DNA of 49,974 nt, taken from positions 1 through 49,974 of the forward strand of contig JALORE010000022.1 in the NCBI GenBank assembly GCA_025459125.1, read 5' to 3'. This DNA is from Planctomycetota bacterium (GTDB lineage: Bacteria > Planctomycetota > Phycisphaerae > Sedimentisphaerales > Anaerobacaceae). This document shows, piece by piece, positions 1 through 8,438 of this stretch. Made by a program: the position numbers and the translations under genes. The notes below the pieces were generated by a model. That model made no database searches. It was not told the DNA's origin and was given only the letters and a program-made list of their open reading frames with translations. The stretch's first letter is position 1. Each line of letters begins with the position of its first letter.

Positions 1-309
1 CATCAGAAACAGCCGCGGCAACTGGGCTTCACCCGAGCGTGTCAGTGCCTTTTGGCGTCCTGGATGTTGCTGGCCACCGGAGTCTGCCGGGACGTGCGGG
101 CACTGTCTACGGTTCTGCTGGCCCATATCGCGGCCCAGGAGGTGGTCAACCGGCCCGGGCGCATCGAGCCGCAGGTCCTCAAACGCCGCCGCCAAGGCTA
201 TCCGTTCATGCTGCGACCTCGCGCGCAATGGCAGGCGGAACTTGGAAAACCTAACCCTATACTCACAAAGGAGTTGCCCACGGTGGTGCCATTCGGCCTT
301 CGGCCTTGA
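1..309 (+). CDS. IS4-like transposase, C-terminal fragment (cut by window edge)
   Basis: The frame is open from base 1 to a TGA at 307-309. The translation contains RQLGFTRACQCLLASWMLLATG followed by a stretch with NRPGRIEPQVLKRRR and PRAQWQAEL. This layout, a hydrophobic helix followed by a basic R-P-G-R-x-E-P-x-x-x-K-R-R tail, is typical of the C-terminus of IS4-type DDE transposases. The catalytic DDE core would lie left of the window. The last 20 or so residues (from about base 246) do not look like transposase and are encoded by a GGCC-TTC-GGCC palindrome and flanking spacer repeat, so the original stop codon may be lost. Whether the element is intact cannot be judged here. Confidence 0.6.
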   Translation, partial: HQKQPRQLGFTRACQCLLASWMLLATGVCRDVRALSTVLLAHIAAQEVVNRPGRIEPQVLKRRRQGYPFMLRPRAQWQAELGKPNPILTKELPTVVPFGLRP

Positions 310-320
310 CGATGTCACCC
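292..320. repeat. Partial spacer repeat ending CTTGACGATGTCACCC
   Basis: The short palindrome GGCC-TTC-GGCC is followed by CTTGACGATGTCACCC, which matches the right end of the nested repeat at 27894-27981 (CTTGACGATGCCACCC) apart from one base. It overlaps the 3' end of the transposase fragment. Confidence 0.5.
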
Positions 321-370
321 GTGCAGAGTCGTTTTCGGAACTTTGTGATCGCCCTGGCAATGTGGCCTGT

Positions 371-399
371 TTGCCTGACGCAGAGTCCTTGGGTACAAT
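371..399 (+). promoter_or_regulatory. Predicted sigma70-type promoter for the first Gfo/Idh/MocA gene
   Basis: TTGCCT (371-376) and TACAAT (394-399) are separated by exactly 17 bases, about 110 bases upstream of the start codon at 509. Other promoters seen in this window have similar -35 boxes (TTGCAT, TTGCCC). The rest of the 310-508 spacer shows no gene. Confidence 0.5.
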
Positions 400-508
400 G
401 TCCTGGGCGCAGGCAGGCGCGCGCCACGGTGGCGTCGATATCGGGGCCATGGTTGCTGCAAAGCCGGGAAGGCGCAGGTGCCAGGGGACAGAAAGGAGCC
501 AGAAGAAT

Positions 509-1843
509 ATGGAGCGGAAGAGAGCCGACTTGGGAGCCACGTGGACCGCCGATCGCCGTCAGTTCCTGAGACAGACCGGGGCTGTCCTCGGCACCGCCGC
601 GTTGGCGGGGCCGGCCGCGCGGGCCGTTGGGGCGAATGAGCGCATCCTTCTCGGCATGATCGGTCCCGGGGGACAGGGATCCGGTCTGCTCAGATCTTTC
701 GTCGCCCAGAAGGACGTCGAGGTGGCGTACGTGTGCGACGTGGACGCCAAGCGTTTGGCCGCTGCCGCAACGACCGTGGAGAAAGCAGCCGGCAAAGCCC
801 CGCAGGCCGTCAAGGACATGCGGCGGATCTTCGACGACGGCGCGGTGGATGCGGTGGTCATTGCCACGCCCGACCACTGGCACGCGCCGGCCACGATCCT
901 CGCCTGCGACGCCGGCAAGCACGTTTACGTCGAAAAACCTTGTTCCCACAACATCCGCGAAGGCCGCCTGATGATCGAGGCGGCCCGGCGGAGCCGGCGC
1001 ATCGTGCAGGTGGGCACGCAGACCCGCAGCGCCGAGCACGTGCGACGGGCCATAGAGTTGTTGCACTCCGGCGCGATCGGCGACGTCCTGGCGGCCAAGG
1101 TCTGGAACAGTCAACTCCGCGCCAACATCGGTCACGCCCAGCCCTCCGACCCGCCGGCGCACCTGGACTTCGACCTGTGGGTCGGTCCCGCGCCGCTGGT
1201 CCCCTACCAGTCCAACCTGCTGCCGAGCATCTGGCGCTGGTGGTATGCCTTCGGGGCCGGCGACATCGGCAACGACGGCGTCCACGATCTTGATCTGGGA
1301 CGTTGGGGCCTGGGCGTCGAGACGCACCCGGCCACGATCGCGGCCCTGGGCGGCAAGTACTTCTTCGACGACGACCAGCAGTTCCCCGATACACAGACGG
1401 TGGTCTTCGAGTACGCCGGCGCGGGCAAGAAGAAGCAGCTGATCTTCGAGCAGCGGATCTGGTCGCCTTACGTCCAGGAAGGCTTCGAAAACGGCAACGC
1501 CTTCTATGGCACCAAGGGGATGATGCTCCTGTGCAAACAGTCCGGCTGGCAGCTCTTCGGTCCGCGCAATAAGCCCGGGGAGGCGGTCACGGCGAAGTTG
1601 GACAGCGCTCTGCACCACCGCAACTTCCTCGCCTGCATCCGCAGCGGCGCGCGTCCCAACGCCGACATCGAGATCGGACATCTCAGCACGACGCTCGCCC
1701 ACCTGGGCAACATCGCCACGCGCGTGGGCCGGGTGCTGCACTTCGACCCCGCCACCGAGCAGTTCGCCGGGGATGAAGAAGCCAACCGCCTGGTCCGCCG
1801 CACGTACCGCGAAGGCCATTGGGGGATGCCCAAGGGCGTGTGA
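509..1843 (+). CDS. Tat-exported Gfo/Idh/MocA-family oxidoreductase (copy 1)
   Basis: 444 residues. The N-terminus carries a twin-arginine signal (DRRQFLRQTGAVLGTAALAG), so the folded, cofactor-loaded protein is probably exported. A Rossmann-type nucleotide-binding segment (GMIGPGGQGSG) follows, then the family motif VEKPCSHN containing the E-K-P lysine, and the C-terminal segment GDIGNDGVHDLDLGRW with the usual D/H active-site residues. Known members use tightly bound NAD(P) on sugars; the substrate here is unknown. The ATG at 509 is chosen because AAAGGAG lies 11 bases upstream and the Tat motif follows it; an upstream in-frame extension has no signal-peptide logic. It is followed 68 bases later by a second Gfo protein, so the pair is probably cotranscribed. 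Confidence 0.88.
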   Translation: MERKRADLGATWTADRRQFLRQTGAVLGTAALAGPAARAVGANERILLGMIGPGGQGSGLLRSFVAQKDVEVAYVCDVDAKRLAAAATTVEKAAGKAPQAVKDMRRIFDDGAVDAVVIATPDHWHAPATILACDAGKHVYVEKPCSHNIREGRLMIEAARRSRRIVQVGTQTRSAEHVRRAIELLHSGAIGDVLAAKVWNSQLRANIGHAQPSDPPAHLDFDLWVGPAPLVPYQSNLLPSIWRWWYAFGAGDIGNDGVHDLDLGRWGLGVETHPATIAALGGKYFFDDDQQFPDTQTVVFEYAGAGKKKQLIFEQRIWSPYVQEGFENGNAFYGTKGMMLLCKQSGWQLFGPRNKPGEAVTAKLDSALHHRNFLACIRSGARPNADIEIGHLSTTLAHLGNIATRVGRVLHFDPATEQFAGDEEANRLVRRTYREGHWGMPKGV

Positions 1844-1870
1844 AGCGATCGATTGAGGGATCCAATTCGC

Positions 1871-1891
1871 AAATCATAAATCATAAATCAT
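1871..1891. repeat. Three tandem copies of AAATCAT
   Basis: Three perfect head-to-tail copies of AAATCAT form an A+T-rich island in the GC-rich gap between the first two Gfo genes, 20 bases before the ATG at 1912. It may be a simple-sequence repeat or a spacer element. Confidence 0.6.
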
Positions 1892-1911
1892 AGATACAGA
1901 AAGGGTGTCGG

Positions 1912-3261
1912 ATGAGACCGGAGCGTGACCATCGGGAACCTTCCACTTCCCGCCGTGACTTCCTGAGACAGTCGTCCGCGCTGGCGGCCGGGACGGCGCT
2001 GGCGAGCGCCATCAACGTGCGAGCGCACGCGGGCGAGAGCAATACGATCAAGATCGCCCTAGTCGGCTGCGGCGGGCGCGGCACCGGGGCGGCCCGGAAC
2101 GCCCTGTCCACCGCAGGCCCGACCCAACTCGTCGCCATGGCCGATGCCTTCCCGGACCGGCTTCGGGCGAGCCTCAAGAACCTCAGCGCCGAGTTCGCAC
2201 AGAAGATGGATGTCCCCCCCGACCGCCAGTTCGTCGGAATCGAAGGCTTCCAGAAGGCGATCGACGCCATCGCGCCGGGCGGGGTTGCCCTGCTGGCCAC
2301 GCCGCCGGCGTTTCGGCCGATGCACGTCGAGTATGCGGTCGCCAAAGGCTGCCACGTGTTCATGGAGAAAGCGTTCGCGGTGGACGCTCCCGGCGTACGG
2401 CGGATTCTCAAGGCCGGACAGGAGGCACGCCAGAAGAACCTCAAGGTCGCCGGCGGCCTAATGAGCCGGCATTCCCAGCCGCTCGTGGAGGCCATTGACC
2501 AGTTGCACCAGGGCCGGATCGGTAACCTCATCACCTGCTGGGCCTACCGCGAGCACACGCCGGTCCCCTTCTCCAACCGGCGGCCCGGTGAAAACGAGTT
2601 GGCTCACCAGATCCGCAACTTCCATTGCTTCACCTGGCTCAACGGCAGCTTCCTGCTGGACTGGCTGATCCACAATCTCGACGTCTGCTGCTGGTGCAAG
2701 GACGCCTGGCCGATGTCGGCCCAGGGCCAGGGCGGCCGGCAGGTCCGCCAGAATCCCGATCAGCTTTTCGATCACTACGCGGTCGAGTACCACTTCCCGG
2801 ATGGTACGCGCCTCTTTGCCCAGGGCCGGCACCTGGACAACTGCTGGGGCTTCTTCGGCGACATCATCCACGGCGCCACCGGCTCGGCCGTCCTCGGTGA
2901 AGGGGTCAAGAATCCGCGTCTCTTCAAAGGCTACCTGCAGCGGCCCGAGGACACAATCTGGCAGTACCAGGGGCCGCCCTGCGACCAGTACCAGGTCGAG
3001 CACGACCTGCTGTTCGAGGCGATCCGCCAGGACAAGCCCTACAACGAGGCGGAGCGTTCCGCCTACGCCGCGTTGACCGGTATCCTGGGCCGCATGGCCG
3101 CCGAGTCCGGCCAGTTGGTCACCTGGAACGAGGCTCTGACCTCGGACCTGGAACTGGCCCCCGGCCTGGACAACTACACGAGCACCTCCACCCCGCCGGT
3201 GATGCCGGACGAGAAAGGCAATTACCCGGTCGCCATGCCGGGCGCAACGAAAGTCTTGTAG
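1912..3261 (+). CDS. Tat-exported Gfo/Idh/MocA-family oxidoreductase (copy 2, EKA instead of EKP)
   Basis: 449 residues with a twin-arginine signal (SRRDFLRQSSALAAGTALAS) and the Rossmann motif ALVGCGGRGTGAA. The usual E-K-P motif reads FMEKAFAVD, so the conserved lysine is kept but the proline is replaced by alanine. The downstream FLLDWLIHNLDVCCW segment holds the conserved aspartate and histidine. The C-terminal part (EVEHDLLFEAIRQDKPYNEAERS-like) is typical of planctomycetal exported members. The start at 1912 has AAAGGG upstream. It follows copy 1 and precedes a small unknown gene by 7 bases. Substrate unknown; likely a periplasmic sugar oxidoreductase. Confidence 0.87.
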   Translation: MRPERDHREPSTSRRDFLRQSSALAAGTALASAINVRAHAGESNTIKIALVGCGGRGTGAARNALSTAGPTQLVAMADAFPDRLRASLKNLSAEFAQKMDVPPDRQFVGIEGFQKAIDAIAPGGVALLATPPAFRPMHVEYAVAKGCHVFMEKAFAVDAPGVRRILKAGQEARQKNLKVAGGLMSRHSQPLVEAIDQLHQGRIGNLITCWAYREHTPVPFSNRRPGENELAHQIRNFHCFTWLNGSFLLDWLIHNLDVCCWCKDAWPMSAQGQGGRQVRQNPDQLFDHYAVEYHFPDGTRLFAQGRHLDNCWGFFGDIIHGATGSAVLGEGVKNPRLFKGYLQRPEDTIWQYQGPPCDQYQVEHDLLFEAIRQDKPYNEAERSAYAALTGILGRMAAESGQLVTWNEALTSDLELAPGLDNYTSTSTPPVMPDEKGNYPVAMPGATKVL

Positions 3262-3268
3262 CGGTCTT

Positions 3269-3697
3269 ATGTGCTACGAACTCTATCTCTCGACAAGCGG
3301 TTCCGAGGACTTGGTTGAATATGACTCGGAGTTGGTCCATTTCGAGCGCCCCGAGCGCCTTGACGACAAGATTGCCGGTACCCTGCTGAACCCTGTGAAA
3401 TGGTACATTGGGTCGAAATCAGGGTGCAGTTGCACATTCCGGCATCTTGCCGGAGGCGAGTTGAGCTTTGATGAGCCGCAGGATTGGTTTCCGGAAGACG
3501 AGGACAACCTGAAGGCAACCGCGGAGTTGTACCGGGTGATTGCCGCGCTGGTGCAGGGCGGAAACGAGGTGGATTGCCTTGACGTTTGGTCGGGAGCAGA
3601 GCCGGCCCCGGTTGCTACGATGGCCGTCAGTCTCAGTGTGGTGTCGGAAAAGGCGTTTCGGCTCTTTGAGAACCACCATTTCGTGTTCGGGCCGTAG
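3269..3697 (+). CDS. Conserved-looking small protein of unknown function
   Basis: 142 residues starting MCYELYLSTSGSEDL, acidic, with the cysteines CSC near residue 51 and no signal peptide or membrane segment. The start is only 7 bases after the stop of the preceding Gfo gene and lacks a clear ribosome-binding site, so translation may be coupled. The cysteine directly after the initiator methionine would be exposed if Met is removed, but no catalytic role can be assigned. Codon use looks like real coding sequence. I do not recognise a named family. Confidence 0.65.
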   Translation: MCYELYLSTSGSEDLVEYDSELVHFERPERLDDKIAGTLLNPVKWYIGSKSGCSCTFRHLAGGELSFDEPQDWFPEDEDNLKATAELYRVIAALVQGGNEVDCLDVWSGAEPAPVATMAVSLSVVSEKAFRLFENHHFVFGP

Positions 3698-3738
3698 AGC
3701 CCCTGGCGCAAAGAGAACATGACAGGAACCACCTGGAA

Positions 3739-3813
3739 GTCATTGCGAGCGAAGTGAAGCGATCTCCATGCCACGGGTTGAGATGGCTTCGTCGCTGCAC
3801 TCCTCGCAATGAC
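3739..3813. repeat. GTCATTGCGAG palindromic repeat
   Basis: GTCATTGCGAG at 3739-3749 is the exact reverse complement of CTCGCAATGAC at 3803-3813. The inner parts (GAAGCGATCT and AGATGGCTTCGTCGC) also pair imperfectly. The motif CATTGCGAG...CTCGCAATGAC is, from memory, a repeat found in many unrelated bacteria. It is the first of four elements filling the 3698-4145 spacer, which holds no gene. Confidence 0.75.
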
Positions 3814-3840
3814 CTGCCGGGGCCCATTCTGTTAGTAGCA

Positions 3841-3911
3841 TGTAGGGTGTGCTGTGCACACCGAAACAGAGCCCGATACCAAGAGGAACGGTGTGCACAG
3901 CGCACCCTACA
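3841..3911. repeat. TGTAGGGTG long inverted repeat, copy A
   Basis: The 22-base arms at 3841-3862 (starting TGTAGGGTGTGC) and 3890-3911 are reverse complements with one difference, which is a G-U pair in plus-strand RNA. The loop is 27 bases. Each arm also contains its own palindrome (GTGTGC/GCACAC). It has the same design as the repeat at 38325-38392, with GTGC/GCAC in place of GGGC/GCCC in both arms. Confidence 0.85.
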
Positions 3912-3963
3912 GCCCCTTACGTGCAGACGGGTACGGTCAGGAGAAGTCGACTTGGCCGGGCGC

Positions 3964-4044
3964 TGGGTGCCATGCTTACGCCGGCGCAAGCATGGCCTGG
4001 CCATTTTAGGGAGCATGTCTACGCAAGCGTTGACATGGCACCCA
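3964..4044. repeat. TGGGTGCCATG nested inverted repeat
   Basis: The outer arms TGGGTGCCATG (3964-3974) and CATGGCACCCA (4034-4044) are perfect reverse complements. Inside, a copy of GCATGG/CCATGC with GCTTACGC/GCGCAAGC makes a second hairpin. The outer ends resemble the GGGTGGCA/TGCCACCC ends of the elements at 5070, 27894 and 37913. Confidence 0.7.
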
Positions 4045-4065
4045 GGTTGTGGAGACGGCTCGGTG

Positions 4066-4101
4066 CGGCTCCGGGTGGCATCGTCAAACCCGGCTTGGCG
4101 A
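4066..4101. repeat. Half copy of the GGGTGGCATCGTCAA element
   Basis: GGGTGGCATCGTCAA followed by TTGGCGATGG reproduces the left half of the nested element at 27894-27930. No right half follows; the sequence runs into the nucleoside hydrolase leader. Confidence 0.5.
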
Positions 4102-4145
4102 TGGCTCGAATCGTGAGAGACACGTGCCATGAAGAAAGGATGATT

Positions 4146-5029
4146 ATGAAACGAAGACTCATCACGGGGTTTTGGTTGAGTGTGATCGTGCTGGAGGGAT
4201 TGGCGATGGGACAGAAGTTCCCGGCAATATCGGAGAGCCGGCGGATCGAGATGCTCCGGCCGCCGAGCAAGAGGCCGGTGCGGATGGTGCTGGATACGGA
4301 TACGTACAACGAGATCGACGACCAGTTTGCGGTGGTCTATGCCCTGCTCGCGCCGGAGGTGAGCGTGCAGGCGCTCTACGCGGCGCCGTTCCACAACGAC
4401 CGTTCGAGCGGACCGGCCGACGGCATGGAGAAGAGCTACGAAGAGATCCTCCGCCTTCTCGGCAAGCTGGGCAGGTCGCCCGAGGGCTTCGCCTACAAGG
4501 GCAGTACAAACTATATCACGGACCTGCAGAAACCCGAGCGCAGTCCGGCGGCCCTGGATTTGATCGAAAGGGCCAGGCAGAGCAGCCCGAAGGACCCGCT
4601 CTACGTCGCCGCGGTTGGGGCCATTACCGCCAGGACCTCAAGGCCTCGCGGGTCATCTTCGACAGCGGCGTGCCCTTCGTGCAACTGCCCTGTACGCCGG
4701 TGGTGACCCACTTCGCGACCACGGTGCCGGAGATGGAGCGCTACGTCGGCGGGCGCGGGCCCATCGGCGACTACCTGCTGACGATCTTCAAGGACTACCA
4801 TAAGGACCACTTCGCCTGGTCCAAGGTCCTGTGGGACATGACCGCGGTCGCCTGGCTCGTCAATGACAAGTGGCTGCCCTCCGACCTGGTGCACAGCCCC
4901 ATCGTGACGGACGACTACACGTTCAGCTTCGATGCGTCGCGGCATTTCATCCGCGCCGTCAACTTCGTGAACCGCGACCCGATCTTCCGCGATTTCTTCA
5001 CGAAACTGGAGAAACAGGCCAAACCGTAG
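4146..5029 (+). pseudogene. Inosine/uridine-preferring nucleoside hydrolase-like, broken by an internal deletion
   Basis: The first part, from an ATG at 4146 with AAGAAAGGA five bases upstream, encodes a signal peptide and MVLDTDTYNEIDDQFAVVYA, the D-x-D-x(4)-D-D-type calcium-binding motif of nucleoside hydrolases that cleave the N-glycosidic bond of ribonucleosides. It runs to about PLYVAAVGAIT (near 4630). The protein then resumes in another frame with QDLKASRVIFDSGVPFVQLP and continues to a normal C-terminus at 5029. The usual segment between these two blocks, roughly 40 residues, is missing and the frame is changed. The simplest reading is a deletion of about 110-130 bases not divisible by three. 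It could also be an assembly error. Confidence 0.72.
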
Positions 5030-5069
5030 CACGAGGTCTCAACCGGCCCTGTCAAGGTGAGAAAGACAG

Positions 5070-5162
5070 GGGTGGCAGCGGCAAGCGCCAGTTTGCCGCT
5101 GGCTCATGTCCATGCGTGGCGCCAGCGGCAAGCTCCGCAAACTCCGCTTGCCGCTGCCACCC
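5070..5162. repeat. GGGTGGCA-bounded nested palindrome, copy 1
   Basis: The outer arms of 18 bases at 5070-5087 (GGGTGGCAGCGGCAAGCG) and 5145-5162 are perfect reverse complements. Inside, TTGCCGCTGGC and GCCAGCGGCAA form a second pair built from the same core word, CAGCGGCAA. It fills most of the 5030-5231 spacer, which contains no gene. Confidence 0.82.
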
Positions 5163-5231
5163 GGTCCGCATCCCGTTGGGAGTTCCGTCTTCAGGCGGCG
5201 GGAGGACCGCGCAAACGCAGAACTCCGAACG

Positions 5232-5260
5232 TTGCATCCGGCGGGCGCCAGGGCTATAAT
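5232..5260 (+). promoter_or_regulatory. Predicted promoter of the phospholipase B-like gene
   Basis: TTGCAT (5232-5237), a 17-base spacer and a consensus TATAAT (5255-5260). Transcription would begin near 5267, giving a leader of about 60 bases before the ATG at 5329. Confidence 0.65.
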
Positions 5261-5328
5261 GTCACCGGCCCCGGGGAGGCATGACGCCTCCTGCCGGCCA
5301 AGAGAAGATTGGGGAATGAGAGGTTCCG

Positions 5329-6744
5329 ATGGGCCGAGAGATCCTCATCTGGTGCGTGGTGGCCGTTTCGGCGAGTTGCTGTCTGTCGTGCCGGACCGCA
5401 GAGGTTTCTACCGCCGACCAGGAGAAGGCCTGGCTGGCGAGAAGCTATCGGTACGACGAGAATGGCTGGATCTTCCTGCATACCGAGGGCGCCCCCTTTG
5501 CGCGGGGATTTCAGCGCGGCTATCTGACCGCCAACGAGATTGCCGAGTTCCTGCGCACGCTGGCCTACACCAACGAGTTCCAGACCGGCTACGATCTCGA
5601 TTTCTTCGTGGAGGCTTCTGCGCGTCTGTTCAGGAAGAATGTCCCGACTGAATGCGTCGAGGAGATGCGCGGCATGGTGGCCGGCATGGAACGCGCGGGT
5701 CAGAAGGTCACCTACGAACAGATGCTCTTCATGAACGGTTTCATCGATGTGCTCTGGTACTGGTGGCCGCAGGCCAAGAAGCAGCAGCTCGCCGATCATC
5801 CCGGCTGCAGTGCCTTTATCGCGACCGGCGACGCCACCGCCGACGGCCAGATCGTCCTGGCCCACAATACCTGGTTTGGCTATGCCCTGGGCAAGTCGGC
5901 GAACCTGCTGGTCGAGATCGTCCCCGCGCGGGGCCATCGCATCCTGATGCAGTCCTGCGGCCCCTGTATCTACAGCACCACGGACTTCTTTCTCACCGGG
6001 GCGGGGCTGGTCGGGACGGAGACGACCATCGGCGATTTCGAGCGTTTTGACCGCCGGGGGACACCGGTCTTCGCCCGGGCCCGGCAGGCGATGCAGTACG
6101 CCAACAACATCGACGAATGGGCGGACGTTCTGATCCGCCAGAACAACGGCGCCTACGCCAATTCGTGGCTCCTGGGCGACATCAAGACCGGCGAGATCGC
6201 CCGCCTGGAGCTGGGCCTGCGTTATCACCGCCTCGAAAAGAAGAAGAGCGGGTACTTCACCGGCTCGAACGTCGCCGCGGACCTGAAGATCCTGCGCCGT
6301 GAGACGGACGCAAGCTGGGACGATATCCGCGATGGTGCGGTGGCACGCCGGGTCCGCTGGGACCAGTTGATGAAACAACACTACGGACGCATCAATACGA
6401 CCCTGGCCCGCGAGATGCTCGGCGACCATTACGATGTGTACTTGCAGAAAGAGCAGCCCGGCGGCCGTACGATCTGCGGCCACGGCGAGCTGGATGACGG
6501 CCGTGTCCCCGGCGGGCGGCCCGCGTACCGCCCGTCCGGCGCCTTTGACGGGAAGGTCCTCGATGCGGACATGGCGCGCAACTGGCGAATCTGGGCCAAG
6601 TGGGGCGGTTCCTGCGATCTTGGTTTCGATGCCGCAAAGTTCCTGGAAAAGCACAGCCAATACGAGTGGATGAAGGGCTACTTGCCTGATTTCCCCGCCC
6701 GGCCGTGGACGATCTTTCCGCGTGAGAAGGCAGGCGCCGGGTAG
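5329..6744 (+). CDS. Phospholipase B-like / C45-type Ntn hydrolase, probable lipoprotein or secreted
   Basis: 471 residues. The N-terminus is hydrophobic and ends LSCRTAE, compatible with a weak lipobox or an ordinary signal peptide. The region HPGCSAFIATGDATADGQIV has the Cys-Ser expected of the autocatalytic nucleophile in phospholipase B-like and acyltransferase-type N-terminal nucleophile hydrolases. The segments GLVGTETTIGDF and NSWLLGDIKTGEIARLELGL match the rest of the fold. Family members hydrolyse amide or ester bonds of acyl groups; the substrate here is not known. AGAGG precedes the ATG at 5329. The next gene, a sulfatase, begins 32 bases after the stop and is likely cotranscribed. 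Confidence 0.78.
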   Translation: MGREILIWCVVAVSASCCLSCRTAEVSTADQEKAWLARSYRYDENGWIFLHTEGAPFARGFQRGYLTANEIAEFLRTLAYTNEFQTGYDLDFFVEASARLFRKNVPTECVEEMRGMVAGMERAGQKVTYEQMLFMNGFIDVLWYWWPQAKKQQLADHPGCSAFIATGDATADGQIVLAHNTWFGYALGKSANLLVEIVPARGHRILMQSCGPCIYSTTDFFLTGAGLVGTETTIGDFERFDRRGTPVFARARQAMQYANNIDEWADVLIRQNNGAYANSWLLGDIKTGEIARLELGLRYHRLEKKKSGYFTGSNVAADLKILRRETDASWDDIRDGAVARRVRWDQLMKQHYGRINTTLAREMLGDHYDVYLQKEQPGGRTICGHGELDDGRVPGGRPAYRPSGAFDGKVLDADMARNWRIWAKWGGSCDLGFDAAKFLEKHSQYEWMKGYLPDFPARPWTIFPREKAGAG

Positions 6745-6776
6745 TTCCTGAGAAAGTCTTTACGGGAGTGAAGCTG

Positions 6777-8327
6777 ATGGTAAAACCGATGTCTCGTCGA
6801 GTCTTCTTGAAGGCGGCCGGCTTGGCGGCCGCGGTGGCTCTGCTGCCGGTGCGAGCCCGGGCCGCTCAGGGCAAACCACGGAATATCATTCTGATCTACG
6901 CCGACGACCTGGGCTACGGCGATCTCGGCTGTTACGGGGCGACCCAAGTGGCAACGCCCCACATCGACCGGATCGCCCGCGAGGGCGTTCGGTTTGTCAA
7001 CGCCCATTCGACGTCCGCAACGTGCACGCCGTCGCGCTATGCCCTGCTGACCGGCGAGTATCCCTGGCGGCGTCAGGGAACAGGCATCCTGCCGGGCGAT
7101 GCGCGGCTGATCATCGAGCCCGGGCGAACAACGCTGCCGGCGCTGCTGCAGCGGGCCGGCTACCAGACCGGAGTCGTGGGCAAATGGCACCTGGGACTTG
7201 GCGCAGGCCATCTGGACTGGAACCAGGACATTGCGCCGGGACCGCTGGACATCGGGTTCGACTACTGTTTCCTGATCCCCGCGACCGGCGACCGGGTGCC
7301 CTGCGTGTACGTGGAAGACCGCCGGGTCGTCGGGTTGGACCCGCAGGATCCCATCCAGGTCAGCTATACCAAGCCCATCGGCACCGATCCCACCGGCCGG
7401 GACCATCCCGAACTGCTCAAGATGCACCCCAGTCACGGGCACGACCAGACCATCGTCAATGGAATCAGCCGCATCGGGTATATGACCGGTGGCCAGGCCG
7501 CCCGCTGGGTGGATGAGGATATAGCCGACACGATTACCCGTAAAGCCACGGCTTTCATCGAGAAGTACCGAGCCGAGCCGTTCTTTCTCTATTTCTCGAC
7601 CCACGACATCCATGTGCCGCGCGTCCCGCACCCGCGTTTCGCCGGCAAGAGCGGCCTGGGCCCGCGCGGGGACGTCATCGTGCAGCTCGACGAGGCGGTC
7701 GGCACGCTCCTGGCCACGCTGGACCGGCTGGGCCTGGCCGAGGATACTCTCCTGATTTTCTCCAGTGATAACGGCCCGGTGGTCGATGATGGATATAGGG
7801 ACCGCGCTGTCGAGTTGCTGGACGGTCACCGGCCCGCCGGACCGTTGCGCGGCGGCAAGTACAGCGCCTTCGACGCCGGGACGCGCGTGCCGTGGATCGT
7901 CCGCTGGCCGGGACAGGTCCGGCCCGGCGTCTCCGGGGCACTGGTCTCCCAGGTCGATCTGGCGGCCTCGCTGGCGGCCTTGACGGACCAGAAACTCGCC
8001 GCGGACGATATTCCGGACAGCTTGGACGTGCTGGGAGCCCTGCTGGGCCGAACGGACCGCGGCCGGGACCACTTGGTGGAGCATGCCGGCGTGCTCTCCC
8101 TGATCCAGGGCGACTGGAAATATATCGAGCCGGGCCAGGGCCCCCGAATGAACGTCAACACCAATATCGAATTAGGCAATGTGCCGCAGCCGCAATTGTA
8201 CCATCTCCGGGACGACCTTGGGGAGAAAACCAATCTGGCGGCAGAACATCCGCAGCGCGTCCGGGAAATGGCCGCCCGGCTCCGGGACATCCGCCAGCAG
8301 GGACGGACCCGCCCGGGGCCACGATAG
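6777..8327 (+). CDS. Tat-exported type I sulfatase
   Basis: 516 residues from the ATG at 6777, which has GGGAG eight bases upstream; a GTG nine bases earlier is less well spaced. The twin-arginine signal SRRVFLKAAGLAAAVALL is followed by IILIYADDLGYGDLGCYG, the metal-binding start of sulfatases. CTPSR near residue 83 is the C-x-P-x-R motif whose cysteine becomes formylglycine, and GKWHLG follows. The C-terminus has the usual FSSDNGP and GGKYSAFDAGTRVPWIVRWP. Such enzymes remove sulfate esters from glycans in the periplasm. No formylglycine-generating enzyme is in the window; Tat-exported sulfatases are matured before export. Confidence 0.93.
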   Translation: MVKPMSRRVFLKAAGLAAAVALLPVRARAAQGKPRNIILIYADDLGYGDLGCYGATQVATPHIDRIAREGVRFVNAHSTSATCTPSRYALLTGEYPWRRQGTGILPGDARLIIEPGRTTLPALLQRAGYQTGVVGKWHLGLGAGHLDWNQDIAPGPLDIGFDYCFLIPATGDRVPCVYVEDRRVVGLDPQDPIQVSYTKPIGTDPTGRDHPELLKMHPSHGHDQTIVNGISRIGYMTGGQAARWVDEDIADTITRKATAFIEKYRAEPFFLYFSTHDIHVPRVPHPRFAGKSGLGPRGDVIVQLDEAVGTLLATLDRLGLAEDTLLIFSSDNGPVVDDGYRDRAVELLDGHRPAGPLRGGKYSAFDAGTRVPWIVRWPGQVRPGVSGALVSQVDLAASLAALTDQKLAADDIPDSLDVLGALLGRTDRGRDHLVEHAGVLSLIQGDWKYIEPGQGPRMNVNTNIELGNVPQPQLYHLRDDLGEKTNLAAEHPQRVREMAARLRDIRQQGRTRPGPR

Positions 8328-8438
8328 AATTCGGATTTGTGCTTGACATCCGCCCCCGGTTGGGGCAGTTTACGAGCGGTTTCTGTACGACCGAGCGTGT
8401 GACCTGAGTTCTATTCAGTGAGGTTTTGGAGGTCCATT

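Noticed and set aside
263-1819. Long open frame (518 codons) on the minus strand opposite the first Gfo gene
   Set aside because: It is Arg/Ala/Val-rich, has no recognisable domain and overlaps a clear Tat-exported oxidoreductase; GC-rich coding DNA produces such shadows.
3739-4101. CRISPR array in the repeat-rich spacer
   Set aside because: The repeats are inverted, belong to different families and do not recur at regular spacing with unique spacers; no cas genes are present.
8343-8376. TTGACA at 8343 as a promoter of the outer-membrane barrel gene
   Set aside because: No acceptable -10 box lies at 16-18 bases; the nearest TTTACG/TACGAG is spaced too far.
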